Shown piece after piece: positions 7,788 to 15,111 of a stretch of DNA of 20,083 nt (the stretch's first letter is position 1; the number at the start of each line of letters is the position of its first letter). The DNA comes from Paracoccaceae bacterium. Its GTDB lineage: Bacteria; Pseudomonadota; Alphaproteobacteria; Rhodobacterales; Rhodobacteraceae. The DNA lies in NCBI GenBank assembly GCA_026982275.1, contig JALSHK010000188.1:1-20083 (forward strand). The letters run 5' to 3'. Position numbers and translations under genes: made by a program. Below the pieces are notes generated by a model that was given only the letters and a program-made list of their open reading frames with translations, was not told the DNA's origin and did no database searches.

Positions 7788-8807
7788 TTAGCCAAGCGAT
7801 TTTATCAGCTCCCCTTGCCGTTCCACCGAAATTTGCAAATACGAGGTTAGGGTGGTGTCAATGCTGTCATGCCCCAAATTCATTGACCACGCCTTGAATT
7901 GCTCACGCGTGGTGCAAACATTGTCGCCGTATTTAACCAGCGTTTTACGAAAGCTGTGCGGCACAAACGGGTGCAGCCCGGCGCTGACAAACGCGCCTTT
8001 GATCATATCGCGAAACGCGCCCGCATTGGCGTATATTTCACCCGTCAGCCCTGTGGCCTGAAACCCGACACCTGCAACCACTTCGATTTTGGGTTTTGGA
8101 AACACCGCATCATCCGGCCCAAATAGCATTTCCTTGCGCAGGGTATTCACCCAATCGACAAAGCAATCAAGATACATTTTTTCAACCGGAAAAAGCCATG
8201 TGTAAAATGTCTTGGAATTTTTGGTGCGCACCTCGCGGGCATCTTGGAATATTTGCCCTTCAATCAAATCAACATGCTTCAGGCGCAGCGAGGTCAGGGC
8301 GCTATCACGTGCGCCCGCCAGCATCAATAATGCAAACCCCGCGCGATTGCGCTGCTCAATCAACGTGGAGCTGGGCATGTGGGTGAACGCATGGGCGCAT
8401 TGCTCCATGGAAGGGTAAGGCGCTTGCCGCTTGGCATGAGCAATGCGGGCGTCTTTGGCATTGTTGTTAAAGAACGCGGCATCAGAATAGCTTATTTTCG
8501 ATTTATAGCCATTCTGCCCCGCAAGCCATTTGATGAAGCTTTTAACCATCCGCAGTATCGCATCAATCGTTGCTTTGGCCAGCGGCTCACCTGTTCGCTC
8601 TGTTTTGGCCTTGGCAAGGTGCTTCTTAAAGCGCCCGGGATGCTCTGGGTGAAACTGCTTGAATGATTTGAAGCCCGTGGCCAGTTCGTAGCGGATAATG
8701 GCCGCCGCCACCTTGTCCAATGTGGTTTTGTCTTTGCCCATCGCATCACGCAGATAGTTCAAATAAGCGCGCTTGATACGTTCGTTTTCTGGATTACGTT
8801 TTGCCAT
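7788..8807 (-). CDS. Tyrosine recombinase (XerC/D-like site-specific integrase), second in the island
   Basis: 339 aa. The catalytic residues of the family are in place: R167 (AGARDSALTSLR), a Lys near 196-199, H284-x-x-R287 (HSFRKT), H313 (GHDS) and the nucleophile Y323 (TSYLQI). An N-terminal SAM-like core-binding domain spans about residues 10-110. It lacks the arm-binding domain of the P4-type integrase beside the tRNA and is unlikely to be the enzyme that inserted the island. The start has GGAGG eight bases ahead. It follows a HTH/zinc protein by 52 bp and precedes the methyltransferase by about 100 bp. It may belong to an older element, or rearrange DNA in this locus (inference). Confidence 0.9.
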   Translation of the reverse strand: MAKRNPENERIKRAYLNYLRDAMGKDKTTLDKVAAAIIRYELATGFKSFKQFHPEHPGRFKKHLAKAKTERTGEPLAKATIDAILRMVKSFIKWLAGQNGYKSKISYSDAAFFNNNAKDARIAHAKRQAPYPSMEQCAHAFTHMPSSTLIEQRNRAGFALLMLAGARDSALTSLRLKHVDLIEGQIFQDAREVRTKNSKTFYTWLFPVEKMYLDCFVDWVNTLRKEMLFGPDDAVFPKPKIEVVAGVGFQATGLTGEIYANAGAFRDMIKGAFVSAGLHPFVPHSFRKTLVKYGDNVCTTREQFKAWSMNLGHDSIDTTLTSYLQISVERQGELIKSLG

Positions 8808-8859
8808 CTCTCAATCCTCCATTTGAAGTGCTAATTTAGCTTGTGGTTTCTGGTATCGT

Positions 8860-9285
8860 TTAGGGTGTGCGACCATTGCTGAATTGAATCTTCAATATCT
8901 GGGAATGCTTGCTGATTTTAGCGTTGCTGATTATGCGGGCGCATTTACCGCCACAGGCGCTACATATGCCGCTTAAACGGCCCGTTTTTGCCGTTTGGGG
9001 CGTGTAAATTACGGCATTGCCTAGCGGCATTCGGCCTGCCTTACAGGTGAAACAATTCAGCTCACCTGCCGCTAGGGTGAATTTTCTGGATGTATTTTTT
9101 TGAGAAACGAAATCCCGCAGGTCGCAGCCATAAATCAGGTATGGGCGTTGGTCTTTCTGAATGTGCAGGCCTTGCTTGATCCAGTTTCGAATGGTGGCAG
9201 TTGACAGCCCTAATTCTTCAGCAGCTTCAATAATCGAATAGGTCAGGTTCTTTTTGATCCTGCTGGCTTTGACGCGTTTAGCCAT
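8860..9285 (-). CDS. Small helix-turn-helix protein with a zinc-ribbon-like Cys tail
   Basis: 141 aa from the ATG at 9285. Residues 16-40 (YSIIEAAEELGLSTATIRNWIKQGL) form a MerR/excisionase-like helix-turn-helix. The C-terminal half has CFTC (78-81) and CSACGGKC (108-115), a likely zinc site. I believe this architecture recurs next to tyrosine recombinases in alphaproteobacteria, so it may be a recombination directionality factor or regulator for the recombinase downstream (inference). The frame is open upstream to 9507, but that extension overlaps the AlpA-like gene and is low-complexity, so I exclude it. GCAGG lies 7 bases before the chosen ATG. Confidence 0.78.
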   Translation of the reverse strand: MAKRVKASRIKKNLTYSIIEAAEELGLSTATIRNWIKQGLHIQKDQRPYLIYGCDLRDFVSQKNTSRKFTLAAGELNCFTCKAGRMPLGNAVIYTPQTAKTGRLSGICSACGGKCARIISNAKISKHSQILKIQFSNGRTP

Positions 9286-9364
9286 TATAAAACCTGCCAG
9301 ACAATTCCCGATTTTGGCTTCGCCGGTTGGCGCTGGTAGTGACATGCTGTTTTTTGCCTGACAT

Positions 9365-9374
9365 GGAAATTTCC
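9365..9374. promoter_or_regulatory. Palindrome upstream of the HTH gene, possible operator
   Basis: GGAAATTTCC is a perfect 10-bp palindrome in the 178-bp gap between the AlpA-like gene and the HTH/zinc gene. It could be a binding site for one of the two small DNA-binding proteins. Position is the only support. Confidence 0.25.
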
Positions 9375-9463
9375 TTCCCGATTTTTGGCTGCCGGAAAGA
9401 AATGCTGACACCCAAGCCTCCCCTCCCACGAGCGCCATTTGTTCGCAATCTGTGCGGGTTTCT

Positions 9464-9667
9464 CTATTCGGGACTTGGCTGTTTGCGCTGGGCGTCAGCC
9501 CATACATTTAGATCTATCCCTCGATAGATGACCTTTTTTCCCAGCTTGTAAAATGCGGGGCCAACGCCCTTGCAACGCCACTGCGCCAACTTTTCGCGGG
9601 TGCCGATCAGGTCAAGCTCGGCATCGCCAAGGGTGTAGTTTCGGGTATTATCAAAGAGGCTTGTCAT
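9464..9667 (-). CDS. AlpA/excisionase-like DNA-binding protein
   Basis: 67 aa from the ATG at 9667. The core TREKLAQWRCKGVGPAFYKLGKKVIYRGIDLNVWADAQ is the winged-helix pattern of AlpA and related excisionases (HTH_17 type). These proteins activate integrase expression or bend att DNA during excision. A GTG at 9676 gives a slightly longer frame, but AAGGTG lies properly ahead of the ATG at 9667. It is the first gene after the 348-aa gene in the direction of transcription. An AT-rich gap of about 130 bp (9677-9807) probably holds its promoter. Confidence 0.8.
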   Translation of the reverse strand: MTSLFDNTRNYTLGDAELDLIGTREKLAQWRCKGVGPAFYKLGKKVIYRGIDLNVWADAQRKQPSPE

Positions 9668-9801
9668 CGTTTTCACCTTTATTGGGCTTTAGTTGATGAC
9701 TACGCATTATGGACATATTTATTGAATTAGGAACATAAAAATAACAGGCTAAAGCTATCCGCAAAATGGATATACCGCTTGAGCCTAACCCTGTATTTTA
9801 G

Positions 9802-9817
9802 AAAGGCTTAAGCCTTT
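9802..9817. terminator. Palindromic candidate terminator overlapping the end of the 348-aa gene
   Basis: AAAGGC-TTAA-GCCTTT is a perfect inverted repeat overlapping the TAA at 9808-9810. It has a T-run on the plus strand and a weaker CCTTTCTAAAAT tail on the minus strand. It could end transcription of the integrase pair and insulate the AlpA-like gene. Confidence 0.4.
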
Positions 9818-10854
9818 TTTAGGATAGCTTCGGAAATTTTTACTATTTCGCCAGAAGCGGACAATTCTTCTATTCGCTCTTTGAACCAATTTAAGGATAG
9901 GACCTCACCAGATTTGAATTCAAATTCAGAGCGGCTATCTCTTTTCGCTATGTCTCGGATCGTATGCGCCTTGATTTCTGTAGGCGCATACGCGAATGCC
10001 AAGCCCTTCTCTGAAACCGCTTTTTCGACCAGAATTCTACATGCTTCACGTAATTTGGCAGCTTTACTTTTTGTTTTTTTTGCCCCGGCTTTGCGACCAC
10101 TTTGTTGCGCCAATAGCCCCGCAACTCTTTCATAATATTCCGCAGCGGCTTCACCATGGTTTTCGAGCCACCAATTGTCGCGAAACAAAAATCCTACTTT
10201 TACCGCATATTCCATTAATTCGTCTTTGGTCGTCAAAATATCTTTTGCAATGGCCATATGTTTTTCTGCACATTGCTCAAAGTCGCTTAATATTGGGACT
10301 TCTGAAGCCCCACTCAAAAACTGCGCTACCATGGCCTCGCCTTTAAGGCGTATTATTTCTTGGCTCTGATCATAAATTTTATCTATGAACTTCACTTGTA
10401 ATTGCCCCATTCTATAGAAAGCAGACTCGATCCGCGCTGAATGCCAATGCTCTTGCATCGTGGTGCCATTCCAAAAGGGAGAATCATTTAGAAAACCAAA
10501 AATATTTGAAAGTTTTTGAATGGCTTCACCCTCATCAATTTCGCCACGAGTAAGCCGTTCAAGTAACTCACCAAAGGGTGCAACAATTCCTTCTTTAGCC
10601 AAATGAGATTCAATCAAACTTCCAAAGTGTTGGCGAAATTCATCTCTCGCATCCTTTGTGATTTCATCAATTTCTTTGAGGTTAAGAGTGAAATTAGAAT
10701 CTTCATAGCCAGTCAGAATTGTATCGGAAAAGACTGTTTGCAATAGCTCGGTTGATTCCGAAATATTTTCGAAAAAAGCCTCCGCGAAAGCAAGAGACCT
10801 TGCCTTTTTTGGCTCTTCAAAATCAACCAAACCTTTCTTTTTTTCATTATCCAA
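9808..10854 (-). CDS. Unrecognised 348-aa protein cotranscribed with the island integrase
   Basis: I do not recognise a family. The protein is soluble and mostly helical by eye, acidic in its N-terminal half, with no membrane segment and no obvious catalytic motif. A basic stretch, GRKAGAKKTKSKAAKLRE (about 255-272), separates a helical N-terminal body from a C-terminal domain ending in NWFKERIEELSASGEIVKISEAIL, which looks like a small winged-helix. The only in-frame start near the beginning is TTG at 10854, overlapping the end of the integrase by 8 bases. The integrase stop also forms TAATG, but that ATG is out of frame. It is strikingly A+T-rich compared with core genes, a sign of recent transfer. 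As cargo next to an integrase in a defence island it could be a defence or anti-silencing gene (inference). Confidence 0.7.
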   Translation of the reverse strand: MDNEKKKGLVDFEEPKKARSLAFAEAFFENISESTELLQTVFSDTILTGYEDSNFTLNLKEIDEITKDARDEFRQHFGSLIESHLAKEGIVAPFGELLERLTRGEIDEGEAIQKLSNIFGFLNDSPFWNGTTMQEHWHSARIESAFYRMGQLQVKFIDKIYDQSQEIIRLKGEAMVAQFLSGASEVPILSDFEQCAEKHMAIAKDILTTKDELMEYAVKVGFLFRDNWWLENHGEAAAEYYERVAGLLAQQSGRKAGAKKTKSKAAKLREACRILVEKAVSEKGLAFAYAPTEIKAHTIRDIAKRDSRSEFEFKSGEVLSLNWFKERIEELSASGEIVKISEAILKKA

Positions 10855-12016
10855 TTTTCACCACCTTCCCACTTTTCCCACTCACAAACTGGGACCAGCG
10901 GCCCATCAACCTGCGCCTCCTATCCAGTAAATCTGACCGCGCATAAGCCCGCTCTACAGCGTTGCCTAAGCTATGCGCCAAACAAGCTTCGGCCACCTCT
11001 CGCGGCGCTTTTGCCGCATCACCCGCCCAATCCCTGAAGCTGGAGCGGAAGCCATGGACCGTTGCACCCTGAATATTCATCCGGCGCAACAACATTTCCA
11101 TGGCCATATTGGAAAGCGGCCTATGGCGCTTTTGGCCCTCGAATACATATTTGCTTTGCAATCCGCGCAATGGCTCTAAAATAGACAAGGCCTCCTCACA
11201 CAGGGGCACACGGTGAGCTTTGCCCGCCTTCATGCGACTGGCCGGAACAGTCCAGAGGTTGCCTTCAATTTCATCCCATGTTGCGCCAAGCACCTCGCCT
11301 GTGCGCGCGCCTGTCAGCATCAGGAAGCGCAATGCATAGGCGGCCATAGCATCGCGCGCCTTGAGGCTCTCGTAAAATGCGGGAATATCCTGCCAATGCA
11401 TAGCGGCATGGTGTTTTTGCGATTTGGCTACCTTGGGCAAGATACCCGCATCACGGATTGTCACCACCGGATTTTCGCCAGCCATAAACCCCTTGGCTTT
11501 GGCCACATCCAGCACCGCTTTCAGGCGCTGGCTCACCCTTTTGGCGGTTTCCGGTTTATCGGTCCAGATAGGGGATAGCACGGCCAGCACCTCGGGGCTG
11601 CCGATCCGGTCAACATCCATATCGCCAATGTGGGGGAATGCATAATCGCGCAGGGTATTGATCCATTGCTGTGCATGTTTGGGGTTTTTCCACGTAGGAA
11701 GGCGCTGGGCGTGAACCTCGATTGCCAAGACCCGAAAGGTAGGAACAGCTTTGCGGCTCACTGCCAGCGGGTCGCCACCATTACGCGCCACGGTGCGGTA
11801 TTCCTGCGCTTTCATACGGGCATTTTGCAGCGGAGTGTAGGACAGCCCGCCCAGCCCAATATCGCGGCGCTTACCTTTGATGACCGTTCGCAGAACCCAG
11901 CTTTTAGCGCCGGTAGGGGTGACGTTCAAATATAGCCCCGACCCGTCCGAATATCGCCCCGGATTCGAAACTGCCTCGATTTGTCGTTTTGTCAGCTTGC
12001 CATTGATATGGGCCAT
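10847..12016 (-). CDS. int: P4-type tyrosine integrase of the island
   Basis: 389 aa. The N-terminal DUF4102-like arm-binding domain is recognisable in LTKRQIEAVSNPGRYSDG and the LRTVIKGKRRDIGLGG stretch (about 8-85). A SAM-like core-binding domain covers about 95-190. The catalytic residues are R238 (TGARTGEVLG), K265, H321-x-x-R324 (HGFRSSFRDW), H348 (LAHSLG) and Y358 (ERAYAR). This class integrates elements into the 3' ends of tRNA genes. Here it lies next to a tRNA-Ser whose 3' end is duplicated at 118-131. Its ATG at 12016 is about 20 bp from candidate arm-site repeats. The downstream 348-aa gene overlaps its stop. Confidence 0.95.
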   Translation of the reverse strand: MAHINGKLTKRQIEAVSNPGRYSDGSGLYLNVTPTGAKSWVLRTVIKGKRRDIGLGGLSYTPLQNARMKAQEYRTVARNGGDPLAVSRKAVPTFRVLAIEVHAQRLPTWKNPKHAQQWINTLRDYAFPHIGDMDVDRIGSPEVLAVLSPIWTDKPETAKRVSQRLKAVLDVAKAKGFMAGENPVVTIRDAGILPKVAKSQKHHAAMHWQDIPAFYESLKARDAMAAYALRFLMLTGARTGEVLGATWDEIEGNLWTVPASRMKAGKAHRVPLCEEALSILEPLRGLQSKYVFEGQKRHRPLSNMAMEMLLRRMNIQGATVHGFRSSFRDWAGDAAKAPREVAEACLAHSLGNAVERAYARSDLLDRRRRLMGRWSQFVSGKSGKVVKIG

Positions 12017-12038
12017 GAGGGGAACCGCCTATTGCTAT

Positions 12039-12057
12039 TCCCACATTCTTTCCCACA
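12039..12057 (+). repeat. Paired TCCCACA repeats near the tRNA-proximal att (candidate integrase arm sites)
   Basis: TCCCACA occurs at 12039-12045 and 12051-12057, again with a 12-bp period, just upstream of the integrase start. It matches the pair at 196-214. Besides acting as arm sites they could let the integrase repress its own promoter, which must lie in this stretch (inference). Confidence 0.55.
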
Positions 12058-12180
12058 CAATAAAATAAATCAAGTAAAATCACAAGCAACCGAAAAATAC
12101 GGAAATCAGCACTATTGCCCTAATAATATGCGCAAAATACCTTTAACGGTTATTCGGCAAAATCAACAATAATGGGTATC

Positions 12181-12194
12181 TGGCGGACAGACAG
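12181..12194. repeat. tRNA-proximal attachment site (att)
   Basis: This is the second copy of the 14-bp direct repeat. It lies within the 3' end of the tRNA-Ser gene, so the insertion regenerated a functional tRNA. The integrase gene begins about 165 bp away, inside the island. Confidence 0.87.
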
Positions 12195-12270
12195 GGATTC
12201 GAACCCTGGAGACGGTTCCCCGCCTACACACTTTCCAGGCGTGCGCCTTCGACCACTCGGCCACCTGTCC
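12181..12270 (-). tRNA. tRNA-Ser(GGA)
   Basis: Read on the minus strand, the acceptor stem GGACAGG pairs with TCTGTCC (one G-T pair), followed by discriminator G and an encoded CCA. The T-arm is CAGGGTTCGAATCCCTG. The anticodon loop CTGGAAA gives anticodon GGA (plus-strand 12234-12236). The long variable arm marks it as a class II tRNA, as expected for serine. It remains intact despite the island, since the att repeat rebuilds its 3' end. Confidence 0.96.
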
Positions 12271-12279
12271 GTTACGCGT

Positions 12280-12309
12280 CTCTTAGCGCGACTGAAAGGC
12301 ACAATGCAA
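12280..12309 (-). promoter_or_regulatory. Possible promoter of tRNA-Ser
   Basis: On the minus strand TTGCAT (12309-12304) and TAAGAG (12285-12280) are separated by 18 bases, ending about 10 bases before the tRNA 5' end. Spacing fits; motif match is weak. Confidence 0.35.
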
Positions 12310-12725
12310 GAGGATTTTAGGAGGAGATCCGGGGCTTGTTTTGACCTACGATATCCTCGCACAAAACATGAAGTGGAAATATAGCCGCCAGGATGATTTC
12401 AACCCCGACTGCCACCAGCATAAAAGACCCGCAAATCCGCGTATCAACTCCGCCACAGCCAAGACAGCTAGCCCCGCTGTTACCGGATACAAAAACTACA
12501 GCGATAAAGCAATGGAGGCAAGCTTCCGGCGCGACAGCTCAAAATCCGGAAGCGGGCCAAAAACATAGCTGCAGCAGTGCAGCCAGACGAAAGGGCTATG
12601 ACTTGCATAGGCTAAAAAGCCTTGTAACGATCACAGGCAGGCTTGGTATTGTGGATTTCGATATCTGTAACAATTTTCAGGGTCAACTGAACTCCAAGCC
12701 CTTACCGCTACAGAATATATTAAGG
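12310..12725. other. Gene-free stretch between tRNA-Ser and the mscS-like gene
   Basis: Open frames at 12341-12568 and 12393-12752 have no recognisable protein character, no good start signal, and the second runs into the converse end of the mscS-like gene. I see no RNA gene or mobile element remnant here. Confidence 0.4.
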
Positions 12726-15077
12726 TCAGTGTTCTTTTTTGGGTGGATGTAAAGCTTTGCCTAGCGCTTCCCCGATTTCGTCGATATTGCGCAAACTTAC
12801 ATCATTTTGTGGAAACGGAATCTCGATCCCCTCCTGCGCAAACCGTTTCGCAATGGCAAAATTAAGGTCCGAACGCACCGATAGGGTATTATTGACATCA
12901 CGCAGGAAAATCCGGACTACAAAATCCAGTGAACTCGCCCCGAAATTCACAAACACGACCGAAGGTGCCGGATACAGCAGCGCCTGCGGGTGCGCACTGG
13001 CGATCTCTTGCAAAATGTCCCGCACCATTTCTGGATCCGTTCCATAGGCTACCCCGACATTCATCTTTAGCCGACCGGTTATATCCGGCGCCGTCCAGTT
13101 TCGCACCGCGCCGGCGATCAGGTCGGAATTCGGCACAATCACCGCACAGCGATCAAAGGTATCGATCAGGGTGGCGCGCACCGATATTTTACGCACAATG
13201 CCTTCAACCCCGCCCGCTTCAATCCAGTCGCCTTCCTTGATCGGGCGTTCGATCAGCAAAATGATGCCGGACACAAAATTCGAGACGATGTTCTGCAAGC
13301 CAAAACCGATCCCGACCGAAAGCGCACCCGCCACAATCGCCAAGCTGGAAAGGTCAAGCCCCGTGGCCGATATCGCCGCCAGCGCCGCCAGAAAAATCCC
13401 GATATAGCCAATCCCCGCCAGCATTGCGGTTTTGCCTCCCGCATCGATTTTTGTGCGCGGCAAAACCGAGGTGCGCACGGTTTTCTGCACCAGCCGCGTC
13501 AGGGTATAGCCCACACCGAATACCAGAACAAACACCAGAAGGTCGGTAAGGGAAAAGCGGCTGGCCCCGATGGAAACACCGGTGTTGAGCCATTCCCATA
13601 TCAGCCGCAATTCGCCAGGGCTGACCCCCCAGATCAGCGCCAGAACAGGCAGCGCTGCAAGAATGATCAGAAAGGCCACAAAGATAGGCAGCAGGCGGGC
13701 CTGATCTTGCCGGGCACCGGTGCCGATCTCGTTTTTGCCATCCACCCAGCGCTCCAGAAATGCACGGAACAGATCGAATACCACCAGCAATGCCGCCAGA
13801 AATCCGATGGTGGTGATAGTGGGAAAGGTAAGATAGCGACCAGCAGCATAATAGCCCAGCGCCGCCAGGACCGGTGCGGAAAGCGAGGTTAAAAACAGAA
13901 TTTGCGCCAAAAAAGCGGCAAAGCTGTGGGTGGCGGGTTCGGCCTGATCTCCGGAATACTCTGGCTTGGCCCGCGTGATTCTGGCCAGCCGAAACAACGC
14001 CAAACTCGCCACCAGCACTAGCGGAAAAAACAAAACCGCGCGGGTTTCAGGCGCAAAATTTCCGTGTGTCGCCATGGCATCAAAGACCACCCCGAGGGCA
14101 AAAACCCCACCGAGAACAAGGCTGATCCGATAACCCGAAGCCGGCGCGTTCACCCCGATCATATCCACAGGGTTGCTTTTACTGCCGAAAACCGAGCGGC
14201 CAAGCCAAGGTGCAGCGATCAACGCAAAGGCGGCAATCGGCATGGCATTTAATACCGCCATGCCGCGCAGCCCCAATATTTCGGCAGATTGCACCGCAAA
14301 AATCAACGCCGTGGCCCCCAGGCCCGGAGCCACCAGTCTGGACAGATTCACCAGTGCCAATTGCCAGTTCGAAGCCGATTTTCCTGCCAGCAGCACCCGC
14401 GAGACCAGCCCCGAAAGCCGCGCCCGCAGCCAGAAAAGCATCCATAGCCCCAGCAAGGCCACAAAAATAGCCATCGGCGCCTTTTGTGCCAGAATTTGCC
14501 GGCTGGTCTCGCTCTCGATGTTGCGCTGTATTTCCCCCCGCATCCGCGAGGCATAGCTCGCCAGATCGCTCGCCGCCTTGCCCCATAAAGCCGGGTTTAG
14601 CGGCGTTGGTCCCCGCTCGAGGAGCTGCTCGGAAAAACGATCCCGTATCAGGGTGTTGATCTGGTTGATCAACCCGTCCAGCCTCTGGAACGCTTCCTGG
14701 GCCACCGACATCGGCACGCTGGCCTCCGATATCTGGCTTGTCAGTTCCTGCCGCCGGCTGGCCAGCTCGGGAGCTTCGCTCCCGCCGTCTTGTGGCGGCG
14801 GACCAAGCGCCTCCAGCTGGCTTTGCAGGGCCTCCACCCGGATACGGGCCTCTTGCTCTGTGGCAGCCGCCGCAGCGCGCTGGACGATCAGGCTGGCGCG
14901 CATGTTCTCCAGCGCCGGGGTCGAGGCGAGCTTGGAGTCCAGCACCTCTTCTGCCCTCGCGGCACTATTGGCCCATTGCTCCGCCTGAGCCAGGCTGGAA
15001 TCGCTTTGGGCCATCGCCGAAAAGCCCGAAGCGAAAAACACGGCATATACAAGGACAAGGGACCGCAGATAAAACAT
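12726..15077 (-). CDS. MscS-family mechanosensitive channel, long DUF3772-type
   Basis: 783 aa. A signal peptide (1-23, ending AMAQ) leads to a periplasmic coiled-coil region (about 25-195). A series of membrane segments between about 200 and 570 follows. The MscS core comes last: the pore helix AIVAGALSVGIGFGLQNIVSNFVSGI (581-606), then the beta domain with ERPIKEGDWIEAGGVEGIVRKI and the PNSDLI turn (649-654). Small MscS is about 290 aa, so this is one of the large members that add a periplasmic sensor and extra helices, like MscK or YbdG relatives. It would release solutes on hypo-osmotic shock. GGAGG precedes the start by four bases. It follows cysK by 34 bp on the same strand and is probably cotranscribed. 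Confidence 0.92.
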   Translation of the reverse strand: MFYLRSLVLVYAVFFASGFSAMAQSDSSLAQAEQWANSAARAEEVLDSKLASTPALENMRASLIVQRAAAAATEQEARIRVEALQSQLEALGPPPQDGGSEAPELASRRQELTSQISEASVPMSVAQEAFQRLDGLINQINTLIRDRFSEQLLERGPTPLNPALWGKAASDLASYASRMRGEIQRNIESETSRQILAQKAPMAIFVALLGLWMLFWLRARLSGLVSRVLLAGKSASNWQLALVNLSRLVAPGLGATALIFAVQSAEILGLRGMAVLNAMPIAAFALIAAPWLGRSVFGSKSNPVDMIGVNAPASGYRISLVLGGVFALGVVFDAMATHGNFAPETRAVLFFPLVLVASLALFRLARITRAKPEYSGDQAEPATHSFAAFLAQILFLTSLSAPVLAALGYYAAGRYLTFPTITTIGFLAALLVVFDLFRAFLERWVDGKNEIGTGARQDQARLLPIFVAFLIILAALPVLALIWGVSPGELRLIWEWLNTGVSIGASRFSLTDLLVFVLVFGVGYTLTRLVQKTVRTSVLPRTKIDAGGKTAMLAGIGYIGIFLAALAAISATGLDLSSLAIVAGALSVGIGFGLQNIVSNFVSGIILLIERPIKEGDWIEAGGVEGIVRKISVRATLIDTFDRCAVIVPNSDLIAGAVRNWTAPDITGRLKMNVGVAYGTDPEMVRDILQEIASAHPQALLYPAPSVVFVNFGASSLDFVVRIFLRDVNNTLSVRSDLNFAIAKRFAQEGIEIPFPQNDVSLRNIDEIGEALGKALHPPKKEH

Positions 15078-15111
15078 TCAACCTCCGAAAACGCGATTCG
15101 TGTAAAGGGTA

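Larger units (their letters stand above)
118..12194. mobile_element. Integrative genomic island inserted in the 3' end of tRNA-Ser(GGA)
   Basis: The island is bounded by an exact 14-bp direct repeat, TGGCGGACAGACAG, at 118-131 and 12181-12194. The right copy is the 3' end of an intact tRNA-Ser gene, CCA included. A P4-type tyrosine integrase lies immediately inside the tRNA end. All island genes are on the minus strand and the DNA looks A+T-richer than the core genes beyond the tRNA. Cargo is a restriction-modification-like operon, a toxin-antitoxin pair and a second recombinase. No conjugation, replication or phage structural genes are visible. It is therefore probably a small, possibly mobilisable defence island rather than a self-transmissible element (inference). 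Confidence 0.88.

Noticed and set aside
9286..9507. 74-residue N-terminal extension of the HTH/zinc protein
   Set aside because: The extension overlaps the AlpA-like gene, has no protein-like pattern, and the ATG at 9285 starts directly before the domain.
10727..10847. ATG in the TAATG at the integrase stop as start of the 348-aa gene
   Set aside because: That frame is different from the 348-aa frame and ends after about 40 codons of basic, unconvincing sequence. The TTG at 10854 is in frame.
12393..12752. 119-aa open frame after the tRNA
   Set aside because: No start signal, no domain, and it runs into the end of the mscS-like gene on the opposite strand.
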